From the NCBI GenBank assembly GCA_964551035.1, contig CAZKBK010000003.1, positions 1 through 64,000 on the forward strand: a stretch of 64,000 nucleotides of DNA. Reading direction: 5' to 3'. Below the pieces are notes generated by a model. It made no database searches, was not told the origin of the DNA, and worked only from the letters and a program-made list of their open reading frames with translations. Positions within the stretch are counted from its first letter, which is position 1; the number at the start of each line of letters is the position of its first letter. Below, piece after piece: positions 28,052 to 36,996 of the stretch. Source of the DNA: Chryseosolibacter sp964551035. Its GTDB lineage: Bacteria; Bacteroidota; Bacteroidia; Cytophagales; Cyclobacteriaceae. The translations under genes were made by a program, and so were the position numbers.

Positions 28052-31000
28052 TTAGAAGGTCAGGTTAATGCCACCCAGGAACGTCGTGGTACTGATACCA
28101 CCGTCTTCAAAGGAACTCGTGGCCCACTCGGGGTCCGGTCCGTCATAGTCGGTGATGACGATCGGATTGAGCGTACTGACGTAAACCCGGAATTTGGTTA
28201 CGCCCACCTTATCCAGCAAACCCTGCGGCAGACTGTATCCCAGCGTGATGTTCTTCACTTTGGTGAAGCTCGCATCGCGGTAGTAACCGACGCGGTCATT
28301 TCTCCAATACACGCCCGCGTTATACACTTGCGGATATTCCGTAGATGCCCTGGCCGGCCCGACATCATTGGCGGGCATATACCAGTCGATATTCAGCTTT
28401 TGTCTTCCGCGGTCGTGGAGGTTCGTGAACTCGGCATGGAACGGGCTGTACGCGAAGACGCCCTGGCGCGTGATAAGCGATGCCGAGAAATCGAATCCCA
28501 TGTACTCGAGGGTGGTGGTGAAACCACCGGTCCAGTCAGGCAACAAAGATCCGAGGAACTGTTTGTCTTCATCATCAATTATGCCGTTGTCGTCGACATC
28601 GACCACGCGGCCTTGTCCTTCCGTTTGTCCATATACCAACGCCTCGTCGTCACCCGCCTGCCATACGCCGTCGAACTGATAATTCCAGTAGCTGCCAAGA
28701 GGCTGGCCGACCTGGATGACGTCGTCGTCATCGTAGCCATCATCCTTGGGGCTGGTGATCCGATCGGTATCCTCGTAGAGGGCCGTCACTTCATTGTTGT
28801 TCGCTGCGAAGTTGAATGTCGTGGTCCACGTGAGTCTGCCCGTACTGACGTTCACTGACGTCAACGCCAACTCGATACCCTTGTTGGTTACTTCAGCGAT
28901 GTTCTGCGTGACGATACCGTAACCCGATTCAAACGGAAGCACACGGTCCAGGATCAGGTCACTCGACACTTTATTATAATAGTCAAGGGAACCGATGAGG
29001 CGGGACGAGAACAATTCGAAGTCGATACCAAAATTCACCTCCGTGGTGCGCTCCCAGGTCAGCAACTTATTGGCGATCCGGTCTTGCCGAATCCCGTTGG
29101 CAACGGATCCGCCGAATTCATAATAGGTCAACGTGCTGGCGAGGGCCTGAGTCCGGTAGGGCGAAACCACCTTGTTGCCGGTAGCGCCGTAACTCAGGCG
29201 CATCTTCAGTTCATTCACAAAATCGGTCCCTGACATGAAAGGCTCGCTGCTGATCTTCCATCCCACCGCCGCGGACGGGAAAAAGTCCCACTTATTGCCT
29301 TCAGACAGTACCGACGCCCCATCCCACCGGCTTGACACCGTCAACAGGTACTTGTCTTTGAGGCTGTAGTTCAGGCGTGCCGCGTACGACAGGATGGTTT
29401 CGCGCGCGTAGCCGCCCTCCAGCGTGATGTTGTCTTTCTGACTGTTCAGCCCGATGTTGTAAAAATCCTTGGCACTGAGATCGATGAACTCGTCGATGAT
29501 ACGGCTTGATTCGTCCCTGAACAGGTTGGTCGAATAAAGACCCATGAAATTGAACTGGTGGATGCCGTTCACGTTCTTGTTGATCGAAACCTGGTTGTCC
29601 CACACGTAGGAGAAAGACTGTGTGTTCCTCACCTCGGCGCCGGGCTGCGATTCGAAACGTCCTTCGGAGTTGGTTCCTTCGTAAAGGCCGTAACGCGAGG
29701 TCCTGAACCGCGGTGCGAATGTGGATTTCACGCTCAGCCACTCAACGGGTGAATATTCGAGAAAGATGTTACCCTGCGCATAGTACGTTTCTGTCTGCTG
29801 ATGTGATACCGCCAGGTCGACCAGCGGGTTCGTTGAACTGGTAAAGTTGATGTGGTAATCCGAAGGTTGGCTGTCGATACGGTCCTTGCCGGGCTGGATG
29901 ATGATCTCGCCGGTATCCGTATCATAAGGGTGCATCACGGGGTTCATCCGGAATGAATTTCGCATCGCATTTGGCGCGCCGGCCTTGTAATCGATGGCCG
30001 CCACATTGAGGTTTGCGCCACCTTTCCATTTTTCGTTGATGCTATGGTTCAGGCTCATCTTGAAATTGTAACGCCGGTAATCTTCGTTGATCACGTTTCC
30101 TTCCTCCTGCTGATAGCCGAACCCGATGTTATATCCAAGGTCGTTGTCTCCCATACCCGAAAGCGTAATCCAGTGGTTTTGCTGCTTGCCGTCCTGGAGG
30201 ACCAGCGAAGGCCAGTCCGTAAAATCGTTTTCATCGATACGCCGCTGCAGCTCCTGGCTGTCCACATTGAACGCGGCGTCGGGATTGGGTGTATTGCCTG
30301 CCACCAAAGCCGCGCTGGTATACGCGTCGATCCGCCAATCCATCCAGGTGTCGCCGTCCATAAAGTCGGGGACCCGCGCCACGGACCGCACGCCATAGTA
30401 ACCGTCATAGCTGATCATCGGCTTGCGTGATGACGACCCCTGCTTGGTGGTTACGATCACGACGCCGTACGCGCCGCGCGACCCGTAGATCGCGGTTGAG
30501 GAGGCATCCTTGAGGATGTCGATCCGTTCGATGTCCTGAGGATTGAGGAAGTCGATGCCATCGGTAATGACACCGTCAACGACAAATAGGGGTGCGCTTT
30601 CGCCAAAAGACTGCCGGCCCCTTATTTGAATATTGAACTGACCGCCAATCCTGCCGGAAGAATTGGAAATGTCCACGCCGGCAACTTGTCCCTGGATGGC
30701 TTCCATGGGATTGACGCTGTTGCGGCGTACCAGGGCTTCGTTGTCAACGGCTGCGACGGCCCCCGTAAGGTCCGATTTTTCAACCGTGCCATATCCGACG
30801 ACAAGCACTTCCGAGAGCTCCGTAATGTCGACGTCAAGCTGAACGTCGATCGTGGAGCGTCCGTTTACCGGAAGTTCCTGCGTGGCGTATCCGATAAAGG
30901 AAAAGACGACGCTGGCGTCGGCCCCGACGTTCAGGGTATACACCCCGTCCGAATCGGTCGTGGTTCCCACGGTGGTTCCTTTAATAAAGACGCTAACGCC

Positions 31001-31138
31001 GGGGAGCGGTGTTCCATCATCCGATGATTTCACCGTTCCGGTGACTGTAAGCTCCTGCGCGTTGGCAGGGAATGCGAAGACTAATCCTGCCAGGAGGATC
31101 AGACCGGGTGCTACTTTCTGGAAACACCATGATTTCAT
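28052..31138 (-). CDS. SusC/RagA-family TonB-linked outer-membrane transporter
   Basis: I chose the ATG at 31138 because MKSWCFQKVAPGLILLAGLVFAFPANAQ is a signal peptide there; a start at 31180 is possible. Residues 30-110 are the carboxypeptidase-like domain (VTGTVKSSDDGTPLPGVSVF). There is no N-terminal STN domain, so anti-sigma signalling through this protein is not expected. The TonB box region SEVLVVGYGTVEKSDLTGAV and the plug (RGRQSFGESAPLFVVDGV, DASSTAIYGSRGAYGVVIVT) come next, then the 22-strand barrel ending TTTFLGGINLTF. It imports oligosaccharides using TonB energy. It is the first gene of the leftward pectin operon. Confidence 0.96.
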   Translation of the reverse strand: MKSWCFQKVAPGLILLAGLVFAFPANAQELTVTGTVKSSDDGTPLPGVSVFIKGTTVGTTTDSDGVYTLNVGADASVVFSFIGYATQELPVNGRSTIDVQLDVDITELSEVLVVGYGTVEKSDLTGAVAAVDNEALVRRNSVNPMEAIQGQVAGVDISNSSGRIGGQFNIQIRGRQSFGESAPLFVVDGVITDGIDFLNPQDIERIDILKDASSTAIYGSRGAYGVVIVTTKQGSSSRKPMISYDGYYGVRSVARVPDFMDGDTWMDWRIDAYTSAALVAGNTPNPDAAFNVDSQELQRRIDENDFTDWPSLVLQDGKQQNHWITLSGMGDNDLGYNIGFGYQQEEGNVINEDYRRYNFKMSLNHSINEKWKGGANLNVAAIDYKAGAPNAMRNSFRMNPVMHPYDTDTGEIIIQPGKDRIDSQPSDYHINFTSSTNPLVDLAVSHQQTETYYAQGNIFLEYSPVEWLSVKSTFAPRFRTSRYGLYEGTNSEGRFESQPGAEVRNTQSFSYVWDNQVSINKNVNGIHQFNFMGLYSTNLFRDESSRIIDEFIDLSAKDFYNIGLNSQKDNITLEGGYARETILSYAARLNYSLKDKYLLTVSSRWDGASVLSEGNKWDFFPSAAVGWKISSEPFMSGTDFVNELKMRLSYGATGNKVVSPYRTQALASTLTYYEFGGSVANGIRQDRIANKLLTWERTTEVNFGIDFELFSSRLIGSLDYYNKVSSDLILDRVLPFESGYGIVTQNIAEVTNKGIELALTSVNVSTGRLTWTTTFNFAANNNEVTALYEDTDRITSPKDDGYDDDDVIQVGQPLGSYWNYQFDGVWQAGDDEALVYGQTEGQGRVVDVDDNGIIDDEDKQFLGSLLPDWTGGFTTTLEYMGFDFSASLITRQGVFAYSPFHAEFTNLHDRGRQKLNIDWYMPANDVGPARASTEYPQVYNAGVYWRNDRVGYYRDASFTKVKNITLGYSLPQGLLDKVGVTKFRVYVSTLNPIVITDYDGPDPEWATSSFEDGGISTTTFLGGINLTF

Positions 31139-31251
31139 CAGGGTGCCTACCGAATACGTACCTCGTAGAATTCTGGTCATAGAAAGAAACGTTTGGATTG
31201 GTTTGATAGGTTAAGTTTCAACTGCGAAAAAGCGGCATTTTAGCCGTTTTG

Positions 31252-31269
31252 TGCGCAATCGATTGCATT
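31252..31269. promoter_or_regulatory. LacI-type operator-like palindrome, susC side
   Basis: TGCGCAATCGATTGCATT contains the perfect 12-bp palindrome GCAATCGATTGC (31255-31266) centred on CG, the usual centre of LacI-family operators. It matches the site at 31428-31445 in 13 of its first 15 positions. The LacI-family gene of the divergent operon is the natural candidate to bind it. Confidence 0.6.
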
Positions 31270-31427
31270 TTAAGCACGAAATTTTATTTATACAAATATT
31301 CTTTCGGAAATTTAACATAAAGTGGACTATCATCGTGTTTTAGGCCGATATACAGGATATTATATCCTTTCTCTGCCCCGCTGGCGCCAATCCTGGTTTT
31401 GCTTCTGTTGAAATAATATAACTATAT

Positions 31428-31445
31428 TGCGCAACCGATTACGCA
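31428..31445. promoter_or_regulatory. LacI-type operator-like palindrome, kduI side
   Basis: TGCGCAACCGATTACGCA is an imperfect palindrome centred on CG with outer arms TGCG and CGCA. It shares TGCGCAAyCGATTrC with the site near susC. It ends 15 nt before the kduI ATG and overlaps the candidate -7 box, so a bound protein would block transcription. Confidence 0.6.
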
Positions 31446-31460
31446 TTTTTTCAGATATTC

Positions 31461-32291
31461 ATGAACAACACCCATTACGCGATCCATCCGGAAGACTTCA
31501 AACGTTATGGAACCGAGCAGATCCGGAAATCCTGTCTGCTGGAGAACCTCTTCATCGACGACCAGACTTCATTTTATTATACCCACTACGATCGTTATAT
31601 TGTCGGCGGCGCAAAGCCGGTGAACAAATCGGTGAAACTTGCCGCGATGCCGCAAATGAAGGCGGCATCATTCCTCGAACGCAGGGAGATGGGTATTATC
31701 AATGTAGGTGACACGGCAAACATCAACGTCGCGGGAACCGCTTATGAGCTAAGATCCCGCGATGCGCTATACATCGGAAGGGATGCGGGCGAAGTGGAAT
31801 TTTTTCCATCACGGCAAGGCACGGCGCTATTTTACATCAATTCCGCGCCCGCGCATGCGACGCATCCGACACGCAGGGTCGCGCGCGACGAGGCTGAAAC
31901 GGTGGAAGTAGGCGCGTTGGAAACGTCCAACCATCGCGTAATCCGGAAACTGCTCGTCAACAGCGTGCTGCCTACCTGCCAATTGCAGATGGGGCTCACC
32001 GAACTGAAGACAGGGAGCGTGTGGAACACGATGCCGCCGCATACGCATGACCGGAGAATGGAAGCCTATTTCTATTTTGATATCCCCGAAGGAAACCTGG
32101 TGTGTCATTTTCTGGGTGAACCCGATGAAACGCGCCATATCTGGGTGCAAAACCATCAGGCGGTGCTTTCACCGCCGTGGTCCGTTCATTGCGGCGCAGG
32201 CACCAGCAGCTATTCTTTTATCTGGGGCATGGCGGGAGAAAATATGGACTACAACGATATGGATATGCTGCGGCCGGAGGAACTGAAATGA
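31461..32291 (+). CDS. kduI: 5-dehydro-4-deoxy-D-glucuronate isomerase
   Basis: It converts 5-keto-4-deoxyuronate, formed from the unsaturated sugars released by pectate lyase and GH105, to 2,5-diketo-3-deoxygluconate. The 276-aa length is normal and there is no signal peptide, so it is cytoplasmic. The cupin metal site is visible: MPPHTHDRRMEAYFYFD supplies two His and one Glu, and PPWSVHCGAG supplies the third His. GIINVGD and LYIGRDAGEVEFF are typical of the family. First gene of the rightward operon; its TGA overlaps the kduD ATG. Control by the LacI-family regulator two genes downstream is suggested by the operator site just upstream. Confidence 0.96.
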   Translation: MNNTHYAIHPEDFKRYGTEQIRKSCLLENLFIDDQTSFYYTHYDRYIVGGAKPVNKSVKLAAMPQMKAASFLERREMGIINVGDTANINVAGTAYELRSRDALYIGRDAGEVEFFPSRQGTALFYINSAPAHATHPTRRVARDEAETVEVGALETSNHRVIRKLLVNSVLPTCQLQMGLTELKTGSVWNTMPPHTHDRRMEAYFYFDIPEGNLVCHFLGEPDETRHIWVQNHQAVLSPPWSVHCGAGTSSYSFIWGMAGENMDYNDMDMLRPEELK

Positions 32292-33094
32292 ACGCCTTGT
32301 TCGACCTGAGCGGAAAACGCGCCCTGGTAACGGGGGCAACGCACGGCCTGGGTATGGCCATGGCCAGGGGCCTCGCTGCCGCGGGCGCCGAACTGATCAT
32401 CAACGGCCATGACCCAGAACGCCTTCGCCGCGCGCAGGAGGGCTATCGCAAAATGGGCGTCGATGTGCGCACCGCGCTGTTCAGCGTCACCCGCGAACCC
32501 GAGGTCAGGGTCGCCGTCGACCACATCGAGCAGGAAGTCGGCCCTATCGACATCCTCGTCAACAACGCCGGCATTATCAAACGGATCCCCGTCCTCGACA
32601 TGGACATCGATGACTTCCGGGAAGTAATCGACGTCGACCTGGTCGGCCCTTTTATCGTCTCCAGGCACGTCGGCAAATACATGGTCCAAAGAAAGGCCGG
32701 AAAAATTATCAACATCTGCTCCATGATGAGCGAGTTGGGACGTGACACCGTCACCGCCTACGCGGCGGCCAAAGGAGGACTGAAGATGCTTACGCGCAAC
32801 ATGGCCACCGAATGGGGCCGCCATAACATCCAGGTCAACGGGATCGGGCCGGGGTACTTCGCCACGGATCAGACCGCGCCGATCCGCGTCAACGGACATC
32901 CGTTCAACGAATTCATCCTCCAGCGAACACCCGCCGGCCGATGGGGTAACCCCGACGACCTCATGGGTGCCGCGATCTTTCTCGCCGCACCGGCAAGTGA
33001 TTTTGTCAACGGACAAATCCTTTACGTCGATGGCGGCATCCTGGCCACGATCGGCCGACCCGCGAACGAAATACCACAAGAATCGAAACATTAG
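32288..33094 (+). CDS. kduD: 2-dehydro-3-deoxy-D-gluconate 5-dehydrogenase (SDR)
   Basis: It reduces 2,5-diketo-3-deoxygluconate to 2-keto-3-deoxygluconate, the step after KduI. The ATG at 32288 overlaps the kduI stop as ATGA. The 268-aa protein has the classical short-chain dehydrogenase plan: VTGATHGLGMAMA for cofactor binding near residue 14, NNAGI, the Ser-Tyr-Lys set with AYAAAKGG, and a C-terminal VNGQILYVDGG. Cytoplasmic. The product needs KdgK and KdgA to reach pyruvate and glyceraldehyde-3-phosphate, and neither gene is in this window. Confidence 0.95.
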   Translation: MNALFDLSGKRALVTGATHGLGMAMARGLAAAGAELIINGHDPERLRRAQEGYRKMGVDVRTALFSVTREPEVRVAVDHIEQEVGPIDILVNNAGIIKRIPVLDMDIDDFREVIDVDLVGPFIVSRHVGKYMVQRKAGKIINICSMMSELGRDTVTAYAAAKGGLKMLTRNMATEWGRHNIQVNGIGPGYFATDQTAPIRVNGHPFNEFILQRTPAGRWGNPDDLMGAAIFLAAPASDFVNGQILYVDGGILATIGRPANEIPQESKH

Positions 33095-33104
33095 CCAACA
33101 TCAA

Positions 33105-34121
33105 GTGAAAACCACCATTCACGATATTGCCCGCAAACTTAACATCACCGCTTCAACGGTTTCCCGCGCGCTGCGCGACCATCCGCGCATCAGCGATGAA
33201 ACCAAGAAAGCGGTGTTGAAAGTAGCGCAAAAACTCAACTATCAACCCAACCATATCGCCGCCGCGCTCCGAAAGGGCCGCAGCAATATTCTCGGCATCA
33301 TTGTGCCCACGGTCGACCGTACTTTCTTCTCGTCCGTCGTCAGGGGCATCGAAGAGATCGCCAACCAGTCGCAGTACAACGTCATGATCTGTCAGACCTA
33401 CGACGACTTTGAGAAGGAGGTAAAGACGGTCGAAGCGTTGCTGAATGCGCGGGTGGATGGCATCATCGCCTCCCACGGAAAGGAAACGCACAATTATGAG
33501 CATTTCCGAAAGGTTAAACAAAAAGGCATCCCCCTGATCCTCTTCGACCGCTCGAACGATGAACTTGAGGTTAGCCACGTGGTCATCGACGACTACCTCG
33601 GCGGGTACAAGGCCACCGAACACCTCATTCAGCAGGGGTGTAAACGGATCGCCCATTTCACGAATACCAGGAAGATTTCCATTTACCGCGAACGCCTGCG
33701 CGGATATCGCGAGGCGCTCGAAAACCATGGTATAAAGTATGACGAAAGCCTAATCGTCGAAAGCAACCTTCAACTTGAAGACGGCCGCACCAGCATGCTC
33801 AAACTTTTGAAACAAAAGGCCCTTCCCGACGCCGTCTTTTCCGCCAGTGCCTATGGCGCCATGGGCGCGCTTCAAATCCTCAAAGAGAAACAAATCGCTG
33901 TGCCGGAAAAAGTCGCCCTCGTCGCCTTCAGTAATGAGCCCTTCACGTGGTTCACGGAACCCGGCCTAACGACCGTCGACCAACATCCCACGCGCATGGG
34001 CAACGCCGCCGCCGAGATCTTCATCGAGGAAGCCCATGCAACAAAAGAAAAATTCATTCCCCAGAAGATTGTCCTCAAACCGGAATTGATAATCCGAGGT
34101 TCATCCCTCAGAAAGGTGTAA
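33105..34121 (+). CDS. LacI-family transcriptional regulator of the pectin locus
   Basis: The start is GTG at 33105, giving VKTTIHDIARKLNITASTVS at the N-terminus, the LacI helix-turn-helix; upstream in-frame ATGs lie inside kduD. Residues 1-60 bind DNA (the hinge helix includes AAALRKGRSN), and residues 60-335 are the periplasmic-binding-protein-like effector domain (ILGIIVPTVDRTFFSSVVRG). It is 338 aa, normal length. It sits between kduD and uxaC, 10 nt after kduD. Its likely targets are the two palindromes in the susC-kduI gap, and its likely inducer is an intermediate of uronate breakdown. Both are inference from position. Confidence 0.93.
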   Translation: MKTTIHDIARKLNITASTVSRALRDHPRISDETKKAVLKVAQKLNYQPNHIAAALRKGRSNILGIIVPTVDRTFFSSVVRGIEEIANQSQYNVMICQTYDDFEKEVKTVEALLNARVDGIIASHGKETHNYEHFRKVKQKGIPLILFDRSNDELEVSHVVIDDYLGGYKATEHLIQQGCKRIAHFTNTRKISIYRERLRGYREALENHGIKYDESLIVESNLQLEDGRTSMLKLLKQKALPDAVFSASAYGAMGALQILKEKQIAVPEKVALVAFSNEPFTWFTEPGLTTVDQHPTRMGNAAAEIFIEEAHATKEKFIPQKIVLKPELIIRGSSLRKV

Positions 34122-34145
34122 CTTGGCCCGTTAATATTTCACCGA

Positions 34146-35579
34146 ATGCTTATGACTTCCTTTATCTCGGAGGATTTTCTGTTGCACACCGATTTTGCGA
34201 GGACGCTCTATCACCAATATGCGAAAGACCTGCCCATTATCGACTACCATTGTCACCTTTCGCCCAAAGACATCTACGACAACCGGCGTTTTGAAAATAT
34301 CACGCGGATCTGGCTCGAGGGAGACCACTACAAGTGGCGGGCCATGCGCGCATTGGGCATCGATGAACGCTTTATCACCGGTAACGCAAGCGATGGCGAA
34401 AAATTCGAAAAGTGGGCCCGGGCGGTTCCCTACACGTTGCGCAATCCACTCTTTCATTGGACACACCTTGAACTAAAAAGATATTTCGGCGTTGCCGACC
34501 TGCTGAAGCCAGAAACAGCAAAGGCGATCTATGACCACTGCTCGGCGCTCCTTCAACGCGATGACTATGCAACGCGAGCGTTGTTGACTAAAATGAAAGT
34601 CGAGACCGTTTGTACCACCGACGATCCGGCGGATTCCCTCGATTTTCACCAACGGCTTGTCAACGACAATTTTTCCATCCCGGTGCTTCCCGCGTTCCGT
34701 CCGGACAAAGCCTACGCGGTTGATGTAGCCGGCGCCTACAATGCCTACCTGGAAAAGCTGTCCCATGCTTCGGGCAGCCCCATCAACAGTTTCGATGCGT
34801 TGATGGCCGCCCTGGAGCATCGCATCAACTTCTTCCATGACCACGGCTGCAGGCTCGCAGATCACGGAATTGAAAATCTCACCTTTCCCGGTGAGAAGAG
34901 CACCTTTACACCCGATGCCCTGTTCGACAAGATCCGAAAAGGCGGCACGCTGCATTCCGAAGAGCGCGAACATTTCCGCTTCGAGGTGCTCATCCGCCTC
35001 TGCCGGCTCTATCATAAAAAGGGTTGGGCACAACAGTTCCATCTCGGCGCCCTGCGCAACACGAACGAAAGGATGCTGCGAACCCTCGGGCCTGACACCG
35101 GATTCGATTCTATCGGCGACTTCAGCCAGAGCGTGACCCTCTCCAGGTTCCTCAACGAACTGGACAAAACCGACCAGCTTGCCAGGACGATCGTCTACAA
35201 CCTCAATCCCGCGGATAACGAGGTGATGGCCACGATGATCGGCAATTTCAACGGAGGTACGGTGAAAGGGAAGATGCAGTTCGGGTCGGCGTGGTGGTTC
35301 CTCGACCAAAAAGACGGCATGGAGAAACACCTCAATACGCTGTCGAACATGGGCCTGTTGAGTTGTTTCATCGGCATGCTCACCGATTCGAGAAGCTTCC
35401 TCTCATACCCCCGACACGAATACTTCCGGAGGATTCTCTGCAACCTTTTCGGGAACGACGTCAAGAACGGAGAACTGCCCTGGGACGAACAATGGCTTGG
35501 TAAGATCATCTCGGATATCTGTTACCACAATGCAAAATCATACTTCGACTTCAAGCGCGGACCAGGAACTGGCGCTTAA
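34146..35579 (+). CDS. uxaC: Glucuronate/galacturonate isomerase
   Basis: It converts D-galacturonate to tagaturonate and D-glucuronate to fructuronate. The 477-aa protein has the amidohydrolase-fold motif IDYHCHLSPKDIYDN near residue 32, TVCTTDDPADSLDFH near residue 155, and the C-terminal SYPRHEYFRRILCNLFG. No signal peptide, so cytoplasmic. It lies 24 nt after the regulator and overlaps the uxaB start. It handles saturated galacturonate released by GH28, complementing the KduI/KduD branch for unsaturated ends. The next enzymes of this branch are UxaB (present) and UxaA (not seen). Confidence 0.96.
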   Translation: MLMTSFISEDFLLHTDFARTLYHQYAKDLPIIDYHCHLSPKDIYDNRRFENITRIWLEGDHYKWRAMRALGIDERFITGNASDGEKFEKWARAVPYTLRNPLFHWTHLELKRYFGVADLLKPETAKAIYDHCSALLQRDDYATRALLTKMKVETVCTTDDPADSLDFHQRLVNDNFSIPVLPAFRPDKAYAVDVAGAYNAYLEKLSHASGSPINSFDALMAALEHRINFFHDHGCRLADHGIENLTFPGEKSTFTPDALFDKIRKGGTLHSEEREHFRFEVLIRLCRLYHKKGWAQQFHLGALRNTNERMLRTLGPDTGFDSIGDFSQSVTLSRFLNELDKTDQLARTIVYNLNPADNEVMATMIGNFNGGTVKGKMQFGSAWWFLDQKDGMEKHLNTLSNMGLLSCFIGMLTDSRSFLSYPRHEYFRRILCNLFGNDVKNGELPWDEQWLGKIISDICYHNAKSYFDFKRGPGTGA

Positions 35580-36996
35580 GGCCCTTAACCGGGCAACGAC
35601 CAACCGTCCCATGACACGGCCGGTGAAGGTCCTGCAGTTTGGTGAAGGAAACTTCCTCCGCGCTTTCGCAGACTGGATGATCGAAACCATCAACGCCCGC
35701 ACAGACTTCAATGGTGCGGTTCGGATCATTCAACCCATAGCCAACGGGTTGTCCGGCATGATCAATTCCCAGGATGGCCTGTACCACGTTATGCTGAACG
35801 GCATCCAGGATGGTAAACCGACGCGAACGTTACAGCTCGTATCCTGCGTCACCGGCGCGATCAACCCCTTTGACGACTTTCATGCCTTTCTTGCGACGGG
35901 CGAAAATCCGGACCTGAAGCTTGTGCTGTCGAATACCACCGAAGCAGGCATCGCCTTTGACCCGCGCGACACCGACCCGTCGGTACTTGCACATACCTTT
36001 CCGGGGAAGCTCACGCAATTGCTTCACCATCGCTATCGTTTCTTCAACGGCGCCAGCGACCGCGCCCTCGCCATCCTTCCCTGTGAGCTTATCGACAGGA
36101 ACGGCGAAACATTGCGAGACGTCATCTTGCAGTATGCGAACCTGTGGCAACTCGACGATGCCTTCCGGGAATGGATACGCCGCGATACGTTGTTCTGCAA
36201 TACATTGGTCGACCGGATTGTGCCGGGATTTCCCAAGGACAACATCGCCGAAATTCGCCGGGAGATCGGATACCATGACCAGCTTGTCGTTATGGCCGAG
36301 GCGTTCCACCTTTGGGTAATTGAACCCTGCGACCCCGCGCGCAAGGAAATGCTCGCCAAAGTGTTTCCCGCTGCGAAGGCTGGCCTTCAGGTGAAACTTG
36401 TCGATGACCTTCAGCCCTACCGTACCCGGAAAGTGCGCATTCTCAACGGCGCACATACCACCATGGTGCCGGTGGCGTACCTCCGCGGCCTGGAAACCGT
36501 TCGCGAATCCGTTGAAGACCCATTCGTGGGTGAGTTCATCAGGAAAACGATCACGGAAGAAATCATTCCTACGCTCGACCTCCCCCGGAAGGAGCTTGAT
36601 GCCTTTGCCAATGCCGTCATCGAGCGTTTTCAAAACCCCTACATCCGGCACGAAATTCTGTCCATTGCGCTCAACTCCGTTTCGAAGTTCAGGGTACGGG
36701 TACTGCCTTCGCTCCTGGCGTATGTCGGGCGAACCGGCAGCCTGCCACAACGTCTGGTCTACTCGCTGGCATCGCTGATTCGGTTCTACAAAGGCGAATG
36801 GCAGGGCAAAACCATCCCCCTCAACGACGATCGCGAAGTCATAAACTTCTTCGGGAAAGCCTGGATGGGCAGCACCCCGGTGCACAGCATCCTTTCAAAT
36901 GCCGACCTCTGGCATACCGACCTCACAAAGATTAACGGCCTGGAAGCGACGGTCAAAAAAAATATAGACGCTATGGAGGCCCTGGCCGCTCAATAA
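35530..36996 (+). CDS. uxaB: Tagaturonate reductase
   Basis: It reduces tagaturonate to altronate with NADH. I placed the start at ATG 35530, 50 nt inside uxaC, because the segment LKALNRATTNRP before the core is normally part of the family; ATG 35611 is an alternative that avoids the overlap. The core begins VKVLQFGEGNFLRAFADWMI, the Rossmann nucleotide-binding region. LSNTTEAGIAFD, LPCELIDRNGETLRDVI and the later KVRILNGAHTTMVPVAYLRG are mannitol-dehydrogenase-family signatures. 488 aa. Last gene of the rightward operon; it overlaps the convergent GH29 gene by 7 nt. Confidence 0.95.
   Translation: MQNHTSTSSADQELALKALNRATTNRPMTRPVKVLQFGEGNFLRAFADWMIETINARTDFNGAVRIIQPIANGLSGMINSQDGLYHVMLNGIQDGKPTRTLQLVSCVTGAINPFDDFHAFLATGENPDLKLVLSNTTEAGIAFDPRDTDPSVLAHTFPGKLTQLLHHRYRFFNGASDRALAILPCELIDRNGETLRDVILQYANLWQLDDAFREWIRRDTLFCNTLVDRIVPGFPKDNIAEIRREIGYHDQLVVMAEAFHLWVIEPCDPARKEMLAKVFPAAKAGLQVKLVDDLQPYRTRKVRILNGAHTTMVPVAYLRGLETVRESVEDPFVGEFIRKTITEEIIPTLDLPRKELDAFANAVIERFQNPYIRHEILSIALNSVSKFRVRVLPSLLAYVGRTGSLPQRLVYSLASLIRFYKGEWQGKTIPLNDDREVINFFGKAWMGSTPVHSILSNADLWHTDLTKINGLEATVKKNIDAMEALAAQ

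Larger units (their letters stand above)
31139..31460. promoter_or_regulatory. Divergent promoter region between susC and kduI
   Basis: These 322 nt serve both operons. On the plus strand TTTTG (31398-31402), a 20-nt spacer and TATATTGC (31423-31430) roughly fit the Bacteroidota -33/-7 pattern. On the minus strand TTTG (31296-31293), a 19-nt spacer and TTAAAATG (31273-31266) fit less well. Each candidate -7 box directly abuts or overlaps one of the two operator-like palindromes, as expected for repression. The boxes are only suggestive. Confidence 0.45.
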
